Below, piece after piece: positions 37,007-44,767 of a DNA stretch of 55,232 nt. Below the pieces are notes generated by a model. It was not told the origin of the DNA. It searched no databases and saw only the letters and a program-made list of their open reading frames with translations. Source of the DNA: Candidatus Saccharimonadota bacterium (lineage in GTDB: Bacteria; Patescibacteriota; Saccharimonadia; Saccharimonadales; UBA4665); the NCBI GenBank assembly GCA_027340655.1, contig DAHWQR010000031.1, positions 1 to 55,232 of the forward strand. The letters run 5' to 3'. Each line of letters opens with the position of its first letter. The first letter of the stretch is position 1. The translations under genes were made by a program, and so were the position numbers.

Positions 37007-37669
37007 TTAGGTGTGTGACAAAGTAATTGTCATTGGCAAAGTATAGCTGTCGCTCGGAGTCAAAGCTGGAATGGTTTGGCTCAAATTAATGCCTGTAACA
37101 TAGCCTTCCCAGGCCGTCCCGGCAGTATCGCTCATCAAAGTTACGCTAGGCGTAGTAGTGCCATTAAAGGGAGCTGAGGCTCCTAAAGAAACGGTCGAAT
37201 TATTTGCAGAACATGAACTATTACAATCCATGGTAATAGTACCGACTGACGGATTGACTGTTAGATCTCCGTAAGTACATCCCGAACCGGCGGTATTGTT
37301 ATAGGCATAGGTATCAGTCGAGTGAACTGTTCCAGTCCATGTTGCGGAAGTTCCACCAGTTGCCGCCAAGGCAATATTCCAAGTATTAATTCCAGAGGCT
37401 AGGTTAGTAACATTAATCAAGTCATTCGAATCACCTAAGGCTGCCGTACTAGTGCTGCAAGAGAAACTATAGTTTTGGGCCGGAAAAGATACCGTAGGAT
37501 TGCTAACCGGTGTTGTGTCGCCAGACTGATTAATACTGGCGGTTAATGACCCCGCGTTAATTGTCTGATTAAATGTTGGCGTAAGACTAGCAAAAGCCAC
37601 AGATCCTGGCACTAAGACTAATACAACCATAACAATGGCTGAAAAGGCTATACTGATAAAGTTTTTCAC
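37007..37669 (-). CDS. Small secreted WxL-like protein
   Basis: 220 residues if it starts at GTG 37669; an ATG at 37684 would place the ribosome binding site GGAGG inside the gene, so GTG is preferred although the spacing is short. MKNFISIAFSAIVMVVLVLVPGSVAFA is not needed in full to see a signal peptide of about 27 residues. The mature part is one domain, related to the C-terminal half of the 408-residue protein two genes downstream (SFSC, YAYNN, GCTYGDLTV, LSQTIPALTPSDSYTLPMTITL). Five Cys in the mature part. No anchor. First gene of the operon behind a good promoter, so probably the most abundant component. Confidence 0.75.
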   Translation of the reverse strand: MKNFISIAFSAIVMVVLVLVPGSVAFASLTPTFNQTINAGSLTASINQSGDTTPVSNPTVSFPAQNYSFSCSTSTAALGDSNDLINVTNLASGINTWNIALAATGGTSATWTGTVHSTDTYAYNNTAGSGCTYGDLTVNPSVGTITMDCNSSCSANNSTVSLGASAPFNGTTTPSVTLMSDTAGTAWEGYVTGINLSQTIPALTPSDSYTLPMTITLSHT

Positions 37670-37705
37670 AACACCTCCGCACATTTATTTTTTACCTTAA
37701 GCATA

Positions 37706-37734
37706 ATATTAAATTCACTCATACTTTCTGTCAA
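37706..37734 (-). promoter_or_regulatory. Putative promoter of the surface-protein operon
   Basis: Minus strand TTGACA (complement of 37729-37734), 17-base spacer, TAATAT (complement of 37706-37711). Perfect -35 box. Leader of about 30 nt with GGAGG at 37674-37678. The rest of the gap to tRNA-Trp is AT-rich without other structure. Confidence 0.65.
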
Positions 37735-37816
37735 TACATTAAGTGAAAGTGCTAAACGTTTATGAATTGGCTAGGCAAAAGTTAGAATAGACCTTAAATA
37801 TTCTTAATAATCAAAA

Positions 37817-37890
37817 TGGCAGGGGTGGTCGGACTCGAACCGACAGCACAGCTTTTGGAGAGCTGCCGCTTACCATTAACGTACACCCCT
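37817..37890 (-). tRNA. tRNA-Trp (anticodon CCA)
   Basis: Complement: acceptor AGGGGTG/CACCCCT, discriminator G, encoded CCA (37817-37819), anticodon stem CAGCT/AGCTG with loop C-T-C-C-A-A-A, T arm GTCGG-TTCGAGT-CCGAC. The D loop is short (about 7 nt). CCA reads only UGG, consistent with UGA as stop. Confidence 0.95.
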
Positions 37891-38008
37891 TTGTGCACTC
37901 GAGTTAATACTATAAATTAAGATTGGCAATAAGTTAAATATTAAAACAACGTTTTTATCTATGCTTATGCTTTTATTAATAGGTCAAATCTGGTATATCT
38001 AAACAGTA

Positions 38009-38677
38009 ATGAATAAGATTGTTCCTTCTCAGCCGCTTTTAATTATGCTTTACGGCTATCCAGGAGCTGGAAAAAGCTATGTCGCCAGACAGTTGGCCGC
38101 CAGTTTATCCGCGGCTCACGTACAAGGTGAGAGAATACGCCATGACCTCTTTAGTGCGCCGCGCTACGACCGGAGCGAAAATGAGGCTGTAACGAACCTG
38201 ATGGAATATATGACTCAGGAGTTTTTAGGCGCCGGAATGAGCGTAATTTATGACACAAGCGTATCAAGAGCCGCCCAAAGACAGTCCTTACGCAATCTCG
38301 CCAGGAAGTATAAGTGCCAGCCTCTGGTTATTTGGCTGCAGATAGATTCGGAATCGGCTTACCTTAGAACTCAGCGCCGCGATCGTCGCAAGTCCGATGA
38401 CCGCTATTCAGAATCTATGGATCGCAAGACTTTTGATGCCATCATAGGCAATATGCAGAATCCTACGAACGCTGAAGATTATGTAGTTGTCAGCGGCAAG
38501 CACGTATTTAACACGCAGCTTTCGGCTATCCTAAAAAAATTAAACGACATGAACATGCTGCAGCATATTGATGACTTAAGCAGCGGCCTAGCCAAGCCGG
38601 GACTAGTTAATCTTATTCCTGACCCAAGTGCCGGCCGTGTCGATCTTAACCGTAGGCGTAATATTGTCATTCGTTAA
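38009..38677 (+). CDS. P-loop nucleotide/small-molecule kinase (AAA_33 type)
   Basis: 222 residues. Walker A GYPGAGKS (residues 16-23), RIRHDLF as substrate/Mg site, an acidic VIYDTSVSR strand like the Walker B, and a lid with RRDRRKSDDRYSESM. Family resembles zeta-toxin-like and polynucleotide/chloramphenicol-type kinases; the substrate cannot be told. The last 40 residues (after GKHVF) form a tail ending in RVDLNRRRNIVIR. It begins a plus-strand run with the metalloprotease and histidine kinase. Confidence 0.75.
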   Translation: MNKIVPSQPLLIMLYGYPGAGKSYVARQLAASLSAAHVQGERIRHDLFSAPRYDRSENEAVTNLMEYMTQEFLGAGMSVIYDTSVSRAAQRQSLRNLARKYKCQPLVIWLQIDSESAYLRTQRRDRRKSDDRYSESMDRKTFDAIIGNMQNPTNAEDYVVVSGKHVFNTQLSAILKKLNDMNMLQHIDDLSSGLAKPGLVNLIPDPSAGRVDLNRRRNIVIR

Positions 38678-38727
38678 ATTTAACTAACTTTCACGGTTTC
38701 TGGTATTGTGCGATAGTTGAATAAAAG

Positions 38728-39438
38728 ATGGCCACAAAAATCTTTAAATTAGAATCTATCGGGACGGTCAGTGTTTCCAAACGGCGCTCCAGCCGCCAAA
38801 TTACTCTTAGTTTATCTCCACAAGGCAATGTTCGAGTATCAATTCCTTATTGGGCGCCTTACCAAGCAGGCTTAAATTTTGCTCAGTCTAAAGCGACTTG
38901 GATAAAAAACAAGCAGCCTCTGGAGCTGCTTTTTTTGCAAAACCAAAAAATTAGCAGCGGGCATCAGTTGAACTTCGTTCAATCTTCAGATTTACTAAAG
39001 CCAAGCCGTAGGTTTCAAGGCGACCAGATCATTGTCGCTTACCCGGATAAATTATGCATTGACCACCCCGCCGTCCAGCAAAAAGCACATCAGGCAGTAA
39101 TTAAAGCCCTCCGCTCCCAAGCCGAAGATATCTTACCGTCACGCATAGACTCTCTTTCCAGACAATTCAATTTGCCCTATAGCGAGCTTAAAATAAAACA
39201 ACTCTCCCGGCGTTGGGGCAGCTGCGATAAAGACCATAAAATAGTCCTGAATCTGTTCCTCACCCAATTACCTGATGAGCTATTAGATTACGTAATTTGC
39301 CATGAGCTGGCTCATACCAAGCAACTAAACCATGGACCGCAGTTTTGGGAGTTACTTAACCAGATATCCCCGAACGCACAACAGCTGAAGCGTGAGATTA
39401 AAAAGTACAATCCAAGAATAATCATGCTTGAGGGATAG
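38728..39438 (+). CDS. YgjP/SprT-like zinc metallopeptidase (DUF45)
   Basis: 236 residues. N-terminal beta-rich part (KRRSSRQITLSLSPQGNVRVSIP) and C-terminal protease fold with RRWGSCDKDHKIVLN, the zinc motif HELAH (His192, Glu193, His196) and the third ligand in NHGPQFW (His202). This is the YgjP-like family, often found in CPR and phage-defence contexts, of unknown substrate. Of the products in this window this one keeps an obvious zinc site. A GATAGT box lies close to the start (38712-38717) with TTTCAC 17 bases before. Confidence 0.88.
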   Translation: MATKIFKLESIGTVSVSKRRSSRQITLSLSPQGNVRVSIPYWAPYQAGLNFAQSKATWIKNKQPLELLFLQNQKISSGHQLNFVQSSDLLKPSRRFQGDQIIVAYPDKLCIDHPAVQQKAHQAVIKALRSQAEDILPSRIDSLSRQFNLPYSELKIKQLSRRWGSCDKDHKIVLNLFLTQLPDELLDYVICHELAHTKQLNHGPQFWELLNQISPNAQQLKREIKKYNPRIIMLEG

Positions 39439-39485
39439 TTAAATGTTAATTACTTCGCTACAATAGCTTAAGGTTAAGCGTTTTA

Positions 39486-40625
39486 ATGGATGTACATAAA
39501 TTAATACCAACTCCAAAGAATAAAAACCTCGAGTCTATGGCCTTTAACAGGCTGACCAGCCTGGTTAATAGTATGGCCGATGGCGTAATTGCGGTAGACA
39601 AAAACATTAAGGTGGTTCTTTTTAATGGTGCGGCACTTAACATTTTAGATCGCAATAACCTAAAAGAAGGCGACAATCTAAAGGATATATTAAAACCGGT
39701 AGACCAGAACTACCATACCGTGGACATCGTCAAGCTGGTTCGCGAGGCAACCGCCCCAACAACTAACCGTGACCTACGCTTATCCTATAGTGACGGTAGC
39801 GTGTCTGATCTGTACCTGAGTATCGCCCCGGTGCATTTAGGGTTTAATGATGCCGGCAAAGAAACAGCCGGTTACGTGCTATTGTTACGAGATATTACGG
39901 CTGAAAAATCGTTAGAAGAAGAACGTGATGAATTTATTAGCGTTGTTTCCCATGAGCTGCGTACGCCAATTACAATCGCTGAAGGAAACATATCTAACGC
40001 TCAACTTATTTTTGAAAAGAGCGGCGATATGGAAAAAATTAAATCAGCGCTCAAGGCTGCACATGATCAAGTTCTATTTTTAGCCGACATGATTAACGAT
40101 CTTGCGACTCTCAGTCGCGCTGAGCGCGGTAAATTGACAGTCGAGGTTGAGCCAATCAACGTCCACGACCTAGTCCTTGAACTAGCGAGCAATTATCTTC
40201 CAGAAGCTACCGATCATGGTCTACAAATTAAGACCGAGATTGATCCGAAATTAGAGCTTTTGAGATCCTCTAAGCTCTACGTTCGTGAGATTATGCAGAA
40301 CCTAATTACAAACGCCATTAAATACACTCCTAAAGGGCAAATTACGCTTAGTGCTTACCAGCGGCATATGAACGTTGAAATTAGCGTCAGTGACACCGGT
40401 ATTGGCATTACCAAATCTGATCAGGAGCGTATTTTTGATAAATTCTTCCGTTCCGATGATGTTCGGGCCCGAGCCATAAACGGCACCGGTCTAGGACTAT
40501 ACGTAACGATGAAGTTAGCAAAATTAGTTGGCGCTGAGATTAGCTTTAAAAGCGAGCTTAACAAGGGCTCAACTTTTAGCGTCACTTTCCCAAACATGAC
40601 CCAAACTGACGATTCTAAGCATTAG
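39486..40625 (+). CDS. Soluble PAS-containing histidine kinase
   Basis: 379 residues. PAS domain (about 20-140, with NSMADGVIAVDKNIKVVLFN and YVLLLRDITAEKS), HisKA with SVVSHELRTPI (phospho-acceptor His near residue 156), and HATPase with N box IMQNLITNAIKYTPKG, G1 VSDTGIGI, F box KFFRSDD and G2 GTGLGLYV. No membrane segment, so it senses something inside the cell. No response regulator is adjacent, making it an orphan here. It overlaps the converging GT2 gene by 11 bases. A TACAAT at 39459-39464 may be its -10 box. Confidence 0.93.
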   Translation: MDVHKLIPTPKNKNLESMAFNRLTSLVNSMADGVIAVDKNIKVVLFNGAALNILDRNNLKEGDNLKDILKPVDQNYHTVDIVKLVREATAPTTNRDLRLSYSDGSVSDLYLSIAPVHLGFNDAGKETAGYVLLLRDITAEKSLEEERDEFISVVSHELRTPITIAEGNISNAQLIFEKSGDMEKIKSALKAAHDQVLFLADMINDLATLSRAERGKLTVEVEPINVHDLVLELASNYLPEATDHGLQIKTEIDPKLELLRSSKLYVREIMQNLITNAIKYTPKGQITLSAYQRHMNVEISVSDTGIGITKSDQERIFDKFFRSDDVRARAINGTGLGLYVTMKLAKLVGAEISFKSELNKGSTFSVTFPNMTQTDDSKH

Positions 40626-42108
40626 GCTGCGGCTCGTGATTCATTACCGAAGGAGTAATGCTGCGCCCCTTCCACAGAACGACTCCCAGCTCATAGCGCC
40701 ACATAGAAAGATGCATCAAGTAAATATCTAGGACTAGATACAAGGGCCAGAGCAATATGCCGCTCAGTAGTTTTTTCCCATAAGTTAGATTCAAAAGCAT
40801 ACAAAAGGCTACTCCAATAAAGAAGTAAGCAAATAAAGCAAGGAATAGAACAAGCCAATTAAGACTGAGGATAGCTAATATAATGAGGACCAATGACGCT
40901 AACCCGCCGAGTAGCTCAACTAGAGCAGCCAGCATCACCGACTCAACCTGACGCCTTAATTGAGGATAGCGCAAGCGAACCGACGTCTCGAATTGCGCAC
41001 TACTATATTTCTGGCTCAAGACCCCTTCGTAGTGGAAGAAGCTATAGCCGTCAGACTTTAGGGCTTGCTTAGCAAAATAACTCTCTGGAGATATGCGCCT
41101 GCTGACAGCCTTAAAGCCGCCGCTATTATTTAAAAATTCGCGTCTGGCGACCCAACAGGTAGATAAAACAGGAGGACGGTGAAGGGCTCGACGTGGGATA
41201 CTAATCTCCCAAGCATACCTTAAGGGTTGATAAAAACGTCGCCAAATTGAGCTTGAGAGTTCATTATTCGGTAAAATCGAAAGCATTTGTTTATCTCTGC
41301 TGACTAACGAAGAGACAAGGAAGCGCAGCGAGTCTTCGCTAAAGTGCACATCGGCTCCACAAAACAAAATTATTTCTCCGTTGGCAGCCTCAAGTAGCTG
41401 CTGGTAAGCCCAGTTTTTAGCCAACCACTCCTCGTTAAACTCCTTCCCCGGGATGAATTCCACGCCGTCATGAGCAAACGAACGAATAATTTCCGGCGTC
41501 CTGCGATCCGTTGAACTATCGTCTAGAACAAATACCTCCAATTTCGGATAATCGTTTTTCAAGATCGACCCTAGACAATTTAGAAGCGAGTCCGATTCAT
41601 CGCGCGCTGGTATCGCTACCGTAAGAGTCGGGAGATCATTGCTTGGCAATAGCTTACTGTTATTTCCGACTGCTTGAGTAACGTTTTTGCTGCGCCAAGT
41701 TGAGGCCAGTAAGCTTAAGCCAAAAACATAACTAAACACCGCTAGAGCAAGCTCAATATCGAATGTCGGTTCATAGTAGTAGATAAACAGCCCCAAAGCA
41801 GCGACCAATAATTGAACCAACCACAACCTAAAACCGCTGCGCAGAGTAATCCGGCGCAAATGTTCTTGATTAATTTGGCTCTTGGCTAATCTATATAAAT
41901 TAAACAGCTGATAAAGAGCAATAAAGACCAAGAGAACGATAAAAAACTGTTGTTTAACAACGCTAATTAGTAATAGGTATAGGCTGACTATAATGGTCAC
42001 TAAAGAGAAAATGGCGCTCAGAAGTTTACGTTTGGACCATAATCTCTTAGTTCCTAGGTATACTTCAAACAAACCGACGACTAATAGTAGTAGGACGCTC
42101 AGCAGCAT
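40615..42108 (-). CDS. Membrane-bound family 2 glycosyltransferase
   Basis: 497 residues. N-terminal hydrophobic segments (about four in residues 1-145), GT-A catalytic domain with LPTLTVAIPARDESDSLLNCL, FVLDDSSTDR, LAKNWAYQQLL and ILFCGADVHF (DxD-like A-D), then several C-terminal membrane segments. Layout resembles CruC/CrtQ-type carotenoid or lipid glycosyltransferases. Likely glycosylates a lipid on the cytoplasmic face of the membrane. Divergent from secE-nusG. Confidence 0.85.
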   Translation of the reverse strand: MLLSVLLLLVVGLFEVYLGTKRLWSKRKLLSAIFSLVTIIVSLYLLLISVVKQQFFIVLLVFIALYQLFNLYRLAKSQINQEHLRRITLRSGFRLWLVQLLVAALGLFIYYYEPTFDIELALAVFSYVFGLSLLASTWRSKNVTQAVGNNSKLLPSNDLPTLTVAIPARDESDSLLNCLGSILKNDYPKLEVFVLDDSSTDRRTPEIIRSFAHDGVEFIPGKEFNEEWLAKNWAYQQLLEAANGEIILFCGADVHFSEDSLRFLVSSLVSRDKQMLSILPNNELSSSIWRRFYQPLRYAWEISIPRRALHRPPVLSTCWVARREFLNNSGGFKAVSRRISPESYFAKQALKSDGYSFFHYEGVLSQKYSSAQFETSVRLRYPQLRRQVESVMLAALVELLGGLASLVLIILAILSLNWLVLFLALFAYFFIGVAFCMLLNLTYGKKLLSGILLWPLYLVLDIYLMHLSMWRYELGVVLWKGRSITPSVMNHEPQPNA

Positions 42109-42138
42109 ATTAAAATTGACCTAATGTTTGTGATCCGC

Positions 42139-42168
42139 TTAACTTAAGCATTATCTATAAAGTATAGG
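42139..42168 (+). promoter_or_regulatory. Possible secE-nusG promoter
   Basis: TTAACT (42139-42144), 18-base spacer, TATAGG (42163-42168). Moderate match only. It is placed so that the terminator-like hairpin at 42237 would lie in the leader. A better -35 (TTGACA, 42225-42230) lacks a good -10 at normal distance. Confidence 0.3.
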
Positions 42169-42236
42169 CTAGAGAGATATCTAATCCAACACCCTATTGC
42201 TCCTAATGGATCACAATGCTAAACTTGACATTAGTG

Positions 42237-42266
42237 GCCTACAGTTAACGTAATTGTAGGCTTTTT
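42237..42266 (+). terminator. Intrinsic-terminator-like hairpin in the secE leader (attenuator candidate)
   Basis: GCCTACAGTTA (42237-42247) pairs with TAATTGTAGGC (42251-42261): 11 base pairs including one G-U, loop ACG, directly followed by TTTTT (42262-42266). The T run is on the plus strand only. The next upstream gene runs the other way, so this hairpin can only act on transcripts heading into secE, 18 bases ahead of its ATG. Confidence 0.6.
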
Positions 42267-42284
42267 AGATGGAGAAAAACAATT

Positions 42285-42677
42285 ATGGCAGACGGCCCTA
42301 AACGCAAATTACGACCGGCGCAAACGATCAGAGAAAAATCTGAGACGGCTAAAACAGTAAAGCCGAAAAAAAAGTCCCGCCGAAGTGTAGTTTTCGGCAG
42401 TATTAAAATACCCTTCCAAAAACTAGGCAAATTTCTTAATCAGTACAAAGCATTTCGGATAATTGCCAAGGTTTTGCGTTTCATTGGACGGATTATTGTT
42501 CCGGCTTATCTACGCAATAGCTGGAAAGAGATCAAGCTAGTGACTTGGCCGTCAAGACGCGAGACTTATCGTTTAACAGTAGCGGTTATTGGTTTTGCAA
42601 TAATTATCGGCGCGGTAGTCGCATCATTGGATTACGGTTTAACACGCTTATTTAGAATTATTATATTAGGGCATTAA
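42285..42677 (+). CDS. secE: Preprotein translocase subunit SecE
   Basis: 130 residues. A basic N-terminal part of about 75 residues, then the SecE core NSWKEIKLVTWPSRRETYRL and one transmembrane segment VAVIGFAIIIGAVVASLDYGL. SecE clamps the SecY channel. GGAG (42270-42273) serves as ribosome binding site. Followed by nusG after 33 bases. Confidence 0.95.
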   Translation: MADGPKRKLRPAQTIREKSETAKTVKPKKKSRRSVVFGSIKIPFQKLGKFLNQYKAFRIIAKVLRFIGRIIVPAYLRNSWKEIKLVTWPSRRETYRLTVAVIGFAIIIGAVVASLDYGLTRLFRIIILGH

Positions 42678-42710
42678 GACGAGTCTATTCATTAAGGAGA
42701 AGGATAAGAT

Positions 42711-43268
42711 ATGGCAGCATTAACTACAAACAAACGCTACGACACCAGCAAACGCTGGTATGCGATTCACACTTACAGCGGATACGAGGAGAAAGTCGCT
42801 GAAAGTATCCGTCAACGTGCCGAAAGTCTGGATATGGGCGATAAGATTTTCGAAGTCTTAGTACCTAAAGAAAAGATGATTGAAATCAAGAACGGCAAAC
42901 GTAGAGTAGTTGAAAAGCGAATTTTCCAAGGTTACGTCCTTGTTCAAATGAAGCTTAGCGAAGATGCCTGGTACATCGTTAGAAATACGCCAAGCGTAAC
43001 CGGTTTTGTTGGCAGCGGCACCGACCCGACACCAATTGAGCAAGATGAAATTGAAAAAATACAAAAACGCATGGGCCTAGATCAACCTAAGCACAAGATT
43101 GATTACAATATCGGTGACGTGGTTAACATTATTGACGGACCCTTTAAAAGTTTCGACGGCGCTATTAACGAAATTGACGAGCAAAAGGGCAAACTCAAGG
43201 TGTTAGTCAACATGTTTGGACGCGAAACACCCGTCGAATTAGATAGTCTGCAGGTCAAACGCGTATAG
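42711..43268 (+). CDS. nusG: Transcription termination/antitermination factor NusG
   Basis: 185 residues. NGN domain (RWYAIHTYSGYEEKVAESI; FQGYVLVQMKLSEDAWYIVRNTPSVTGFVG) that binds RNA polymerase and a C-terminal KOW domain (IGDVVNIIDGPFKSFDGAINEID). Couples transcription with translation or Rho. AAGGAGAAGG precedes the ATG. Sits in secE-nusG-rplK-rplA, the conserved order. Confidence 0.98.
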   Translation: MAALTTNKRYDTSKRWYAIHTYSGYEEKVAESIRQRAESLDMGDKIFEVLVPKEKMIEIKNGKRRVVEKRIFQGYVLVQMKLSEDAWYIVRNTPSVTGFVGSGTDPTPIEQDEIEKIQKRMGLDQPKHKIDYNIGDVVNIIDGPFKSFDGAINEIDEQKGKLKVLVNMFGRETPVELDSLQVKRV

Positions 43269-43269
43269 C

Positions 43270-43307
43270 GAGTTGTCAAACAACTCCTAAATTGCTAAAA
43301 TAGCAAT
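43270..43307 (+). promoter_or_regulatory. Two small hairpins between nusG and rplK
   Basis: GAGTTGT-CAA-ACAACTC (43270-43286, 7 base pairs) and ATTGCT-AAAAT-AGCAAT (43291-43307, 6 base pairs). No T run follows either, so they are not plain terminators; they may be processing or regulator sites ahead of L11. Confidence 0.4.
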
Positions 43308-43337
43308 CTGTTACGTGCTCAAAATTAAGGAGATATC

Positions 43338-43769
43338 ATGGCTAGTAAAGCCATTAAGGCAAATCTAAAACTAAAAATTCGTGCCGGGCAGGCCAATCCT
43401 GCACCGCCAGTTGGTAGTACGCTCGGACAATACGGCGTAAACATGATGGATTTCATTAATCCATTTAATGAACAAACCAAAGATTTAAACGGCGCTGAGC
43501 TAACCGTGCATATTGTGATTTATGAAGACCGCAGTATGAACTTTAGGTACGTAACGACACCAACCGATGATCGCATCCGGGCAGCCCTTAAGATTACCAA
43601 GGGATCCGGGAAACCGAACAGCGAAAAGATTTCTAAGAAGCTTAGCCAAGCCGACTTAGCCGCAATTGCTGAAGATAAGGCTAAAGACATGAACACCGAT
43701 GATCTAGAGGCCGTGAAAAAGATGGTAGCCGGAACCGCTCGCAGCATGGGCGTTGAAATCGAGAAATAA
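43338..43769 (+). CDS. rplK: 50S ribosomal protein L11
   Basis: 143 residues, normal. GTPase-associated centre of the 50S. N-terminal LKIRAGQANPAPPVGSTLGQYGVNMMDF keeps the proline-rich thiostrepton-contact region; C-terminal KDMNTDDLEAVKKMVAGTARSMGVEI binds rRNA. AAGGAGAT precedes the ATG. Confidence 0.98.
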   Translation: MASKAIKANLKLKIRAGQANPAPPVGSTLGQYGVNMMDFINPFNEQTKDLNGAELTVHIVIYEDRSMNFRYVTTPTDDRIRAALKITKGSGKPNSEKISKKLSQADLAAIAEDKAKDMNTDDLEAVKKMVAGTARSMGVEIEK

Positions 43770-43798
43770 TTTTTTCAAGTTTAGTTAATTAATAATTA

Positions 43799-43831
43799 GT
43801 GGGAGGCCCCTAAATATGCCGTTATTACCAC
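43799..43831 (+). promoter_or_regulatory. Probable L1-binding mRNA leader before rplA
   Basis: GTGG (43799-43802) pairs with CCAC (43828-43831); inside, GGC (43805-43807) pairs with GCC (43818-43820), leaving an uneven internal loop of GA against GTTATTA. This matches the shape of the L1 site in 23S rRNA and known L1 leaders (GTGGGAGG ... TTACCAC). It would let L1 repress its own gene. Confidence 0.6.
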
Positions 43832-43849
43832 GAAAGGATTTGATAATAT

Positions 43850-44767
43850 ATGCCGACTAAGAAAAGACCCCAAGTAGATACTGCCAAAGAGGCAGTTATC
43901 GAGCCCACTACGGCTAAACCCGTTAAAGACGCGAAAGTCAGTACTGCCAAGGCTGGTAAACGCAGTCTTAAGGCAATAACTGAGGCGGAAGAGAAACAGG
44001 CCAAAGAAGAACGCAAGCTTAGTGTAAAAGCATCGGCTGAGGAGAAAAAGGAACAGCCTAAGACTAGTCACCGAGTAGTTAGCCGTTTAGATAGACGTGC
44101 CAAGGCTTATAAAAATGTCTATGCTCTCATTGATCAAGATAAGAAATACACGCTCGAAGAAGCGGCACGATTAATCGGAAAAACAAATCCGGTTAAATTC
44201 GATGCGACTGTTGAACTACATATGAAGCTAGGAGTCGATCCAAGACAGGCTGATGAAAATATCCGCGACACCGTACTGCTGCCTGCAGGGAGCGGAAGGA
44301 CATTAAGAGTAGCTGTTTTTGTCAGCGGAGATGAGGCTGAGACAGCTAAGGCTGCTGGGGCAGATCTAGTTGGTGAAAGCAATGTAATTTCTGAGTTAGA
44401 ATCCGGTAGCTTTAGTTTTGATGTCTTGATCTCGACTCCCTCTCAAATGGCTAAGTTAGGGAAGTATGCGCGCGTGCTAGGTCCTCGCGGCTTGATGCCG
44501 AACCCCAAGAGCGGTACCGTAACGAACGATATTGCACAAGCTATTAAAGAAGCGAAGTCCGGTAAAGTTGAATACCGCGTCGATAGTGGCAGCAATCTGC
44601 ATATTCCAGTCGGAAAAGTCAGTTTTAAGCCTGAGGCCTTAATTGAAAACTTAAACGCCGTAATCTCTAGCGTGCAGTCAAATAAGCCGGCCAGCGTGAA
44701 GGGTGCCTACATCATCAATATGCACTTGTCGACATCTATGGGACCGTCTTTAAAGTTAGCGCTTTAA
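43850..44767 (+). CDS. rplA: 50S ribosomal protein L1 with long N-terminal extension
   Basis: 305 residues against about 230. The first 80 or so are Lys/Ala/Glu-rich and probably disordered. The L1 core begins near SRRAKAY-like RLDRRAKAYKNVYALID and includes VELHMKLGVDPRQADENIR, VLGPRGLMPNPKSGTVT and the conserved end. L1 forms the mobile stalk that moves deacylated tRNA. The start ATG follows GAAAGGA by about 10 bases. The 3' end overlaps the converging MprF-like gene by 12 bases. Confidence 0.95.
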   Translation: MPTKKRPQVDTAKEAVIEPTTAKPVKDAKVSTAKAGKRSLKAITEAEEKQAKEERKLSVKASAEEKKEQPKTSHRVVSRLDRRAKAYKNVYALIDQDKKYTLEEAARLIGKTNPVKFDATVELHMKLGVDPRQADENIRDTVLLPAGSGRTLRVAVFVSGDEAETAKAAGADLVGESNVISELESGSFSFDVLISTPSQMAKLGKYARVLGPRGLMPNPKSGTVTNDIAQAIKEAKSGKVEYRVDSGSNLHIPVGKVSFKPEALIENLNAVISSVQSNKPASVKGAYIINMHLSTSMGPSLKLAL

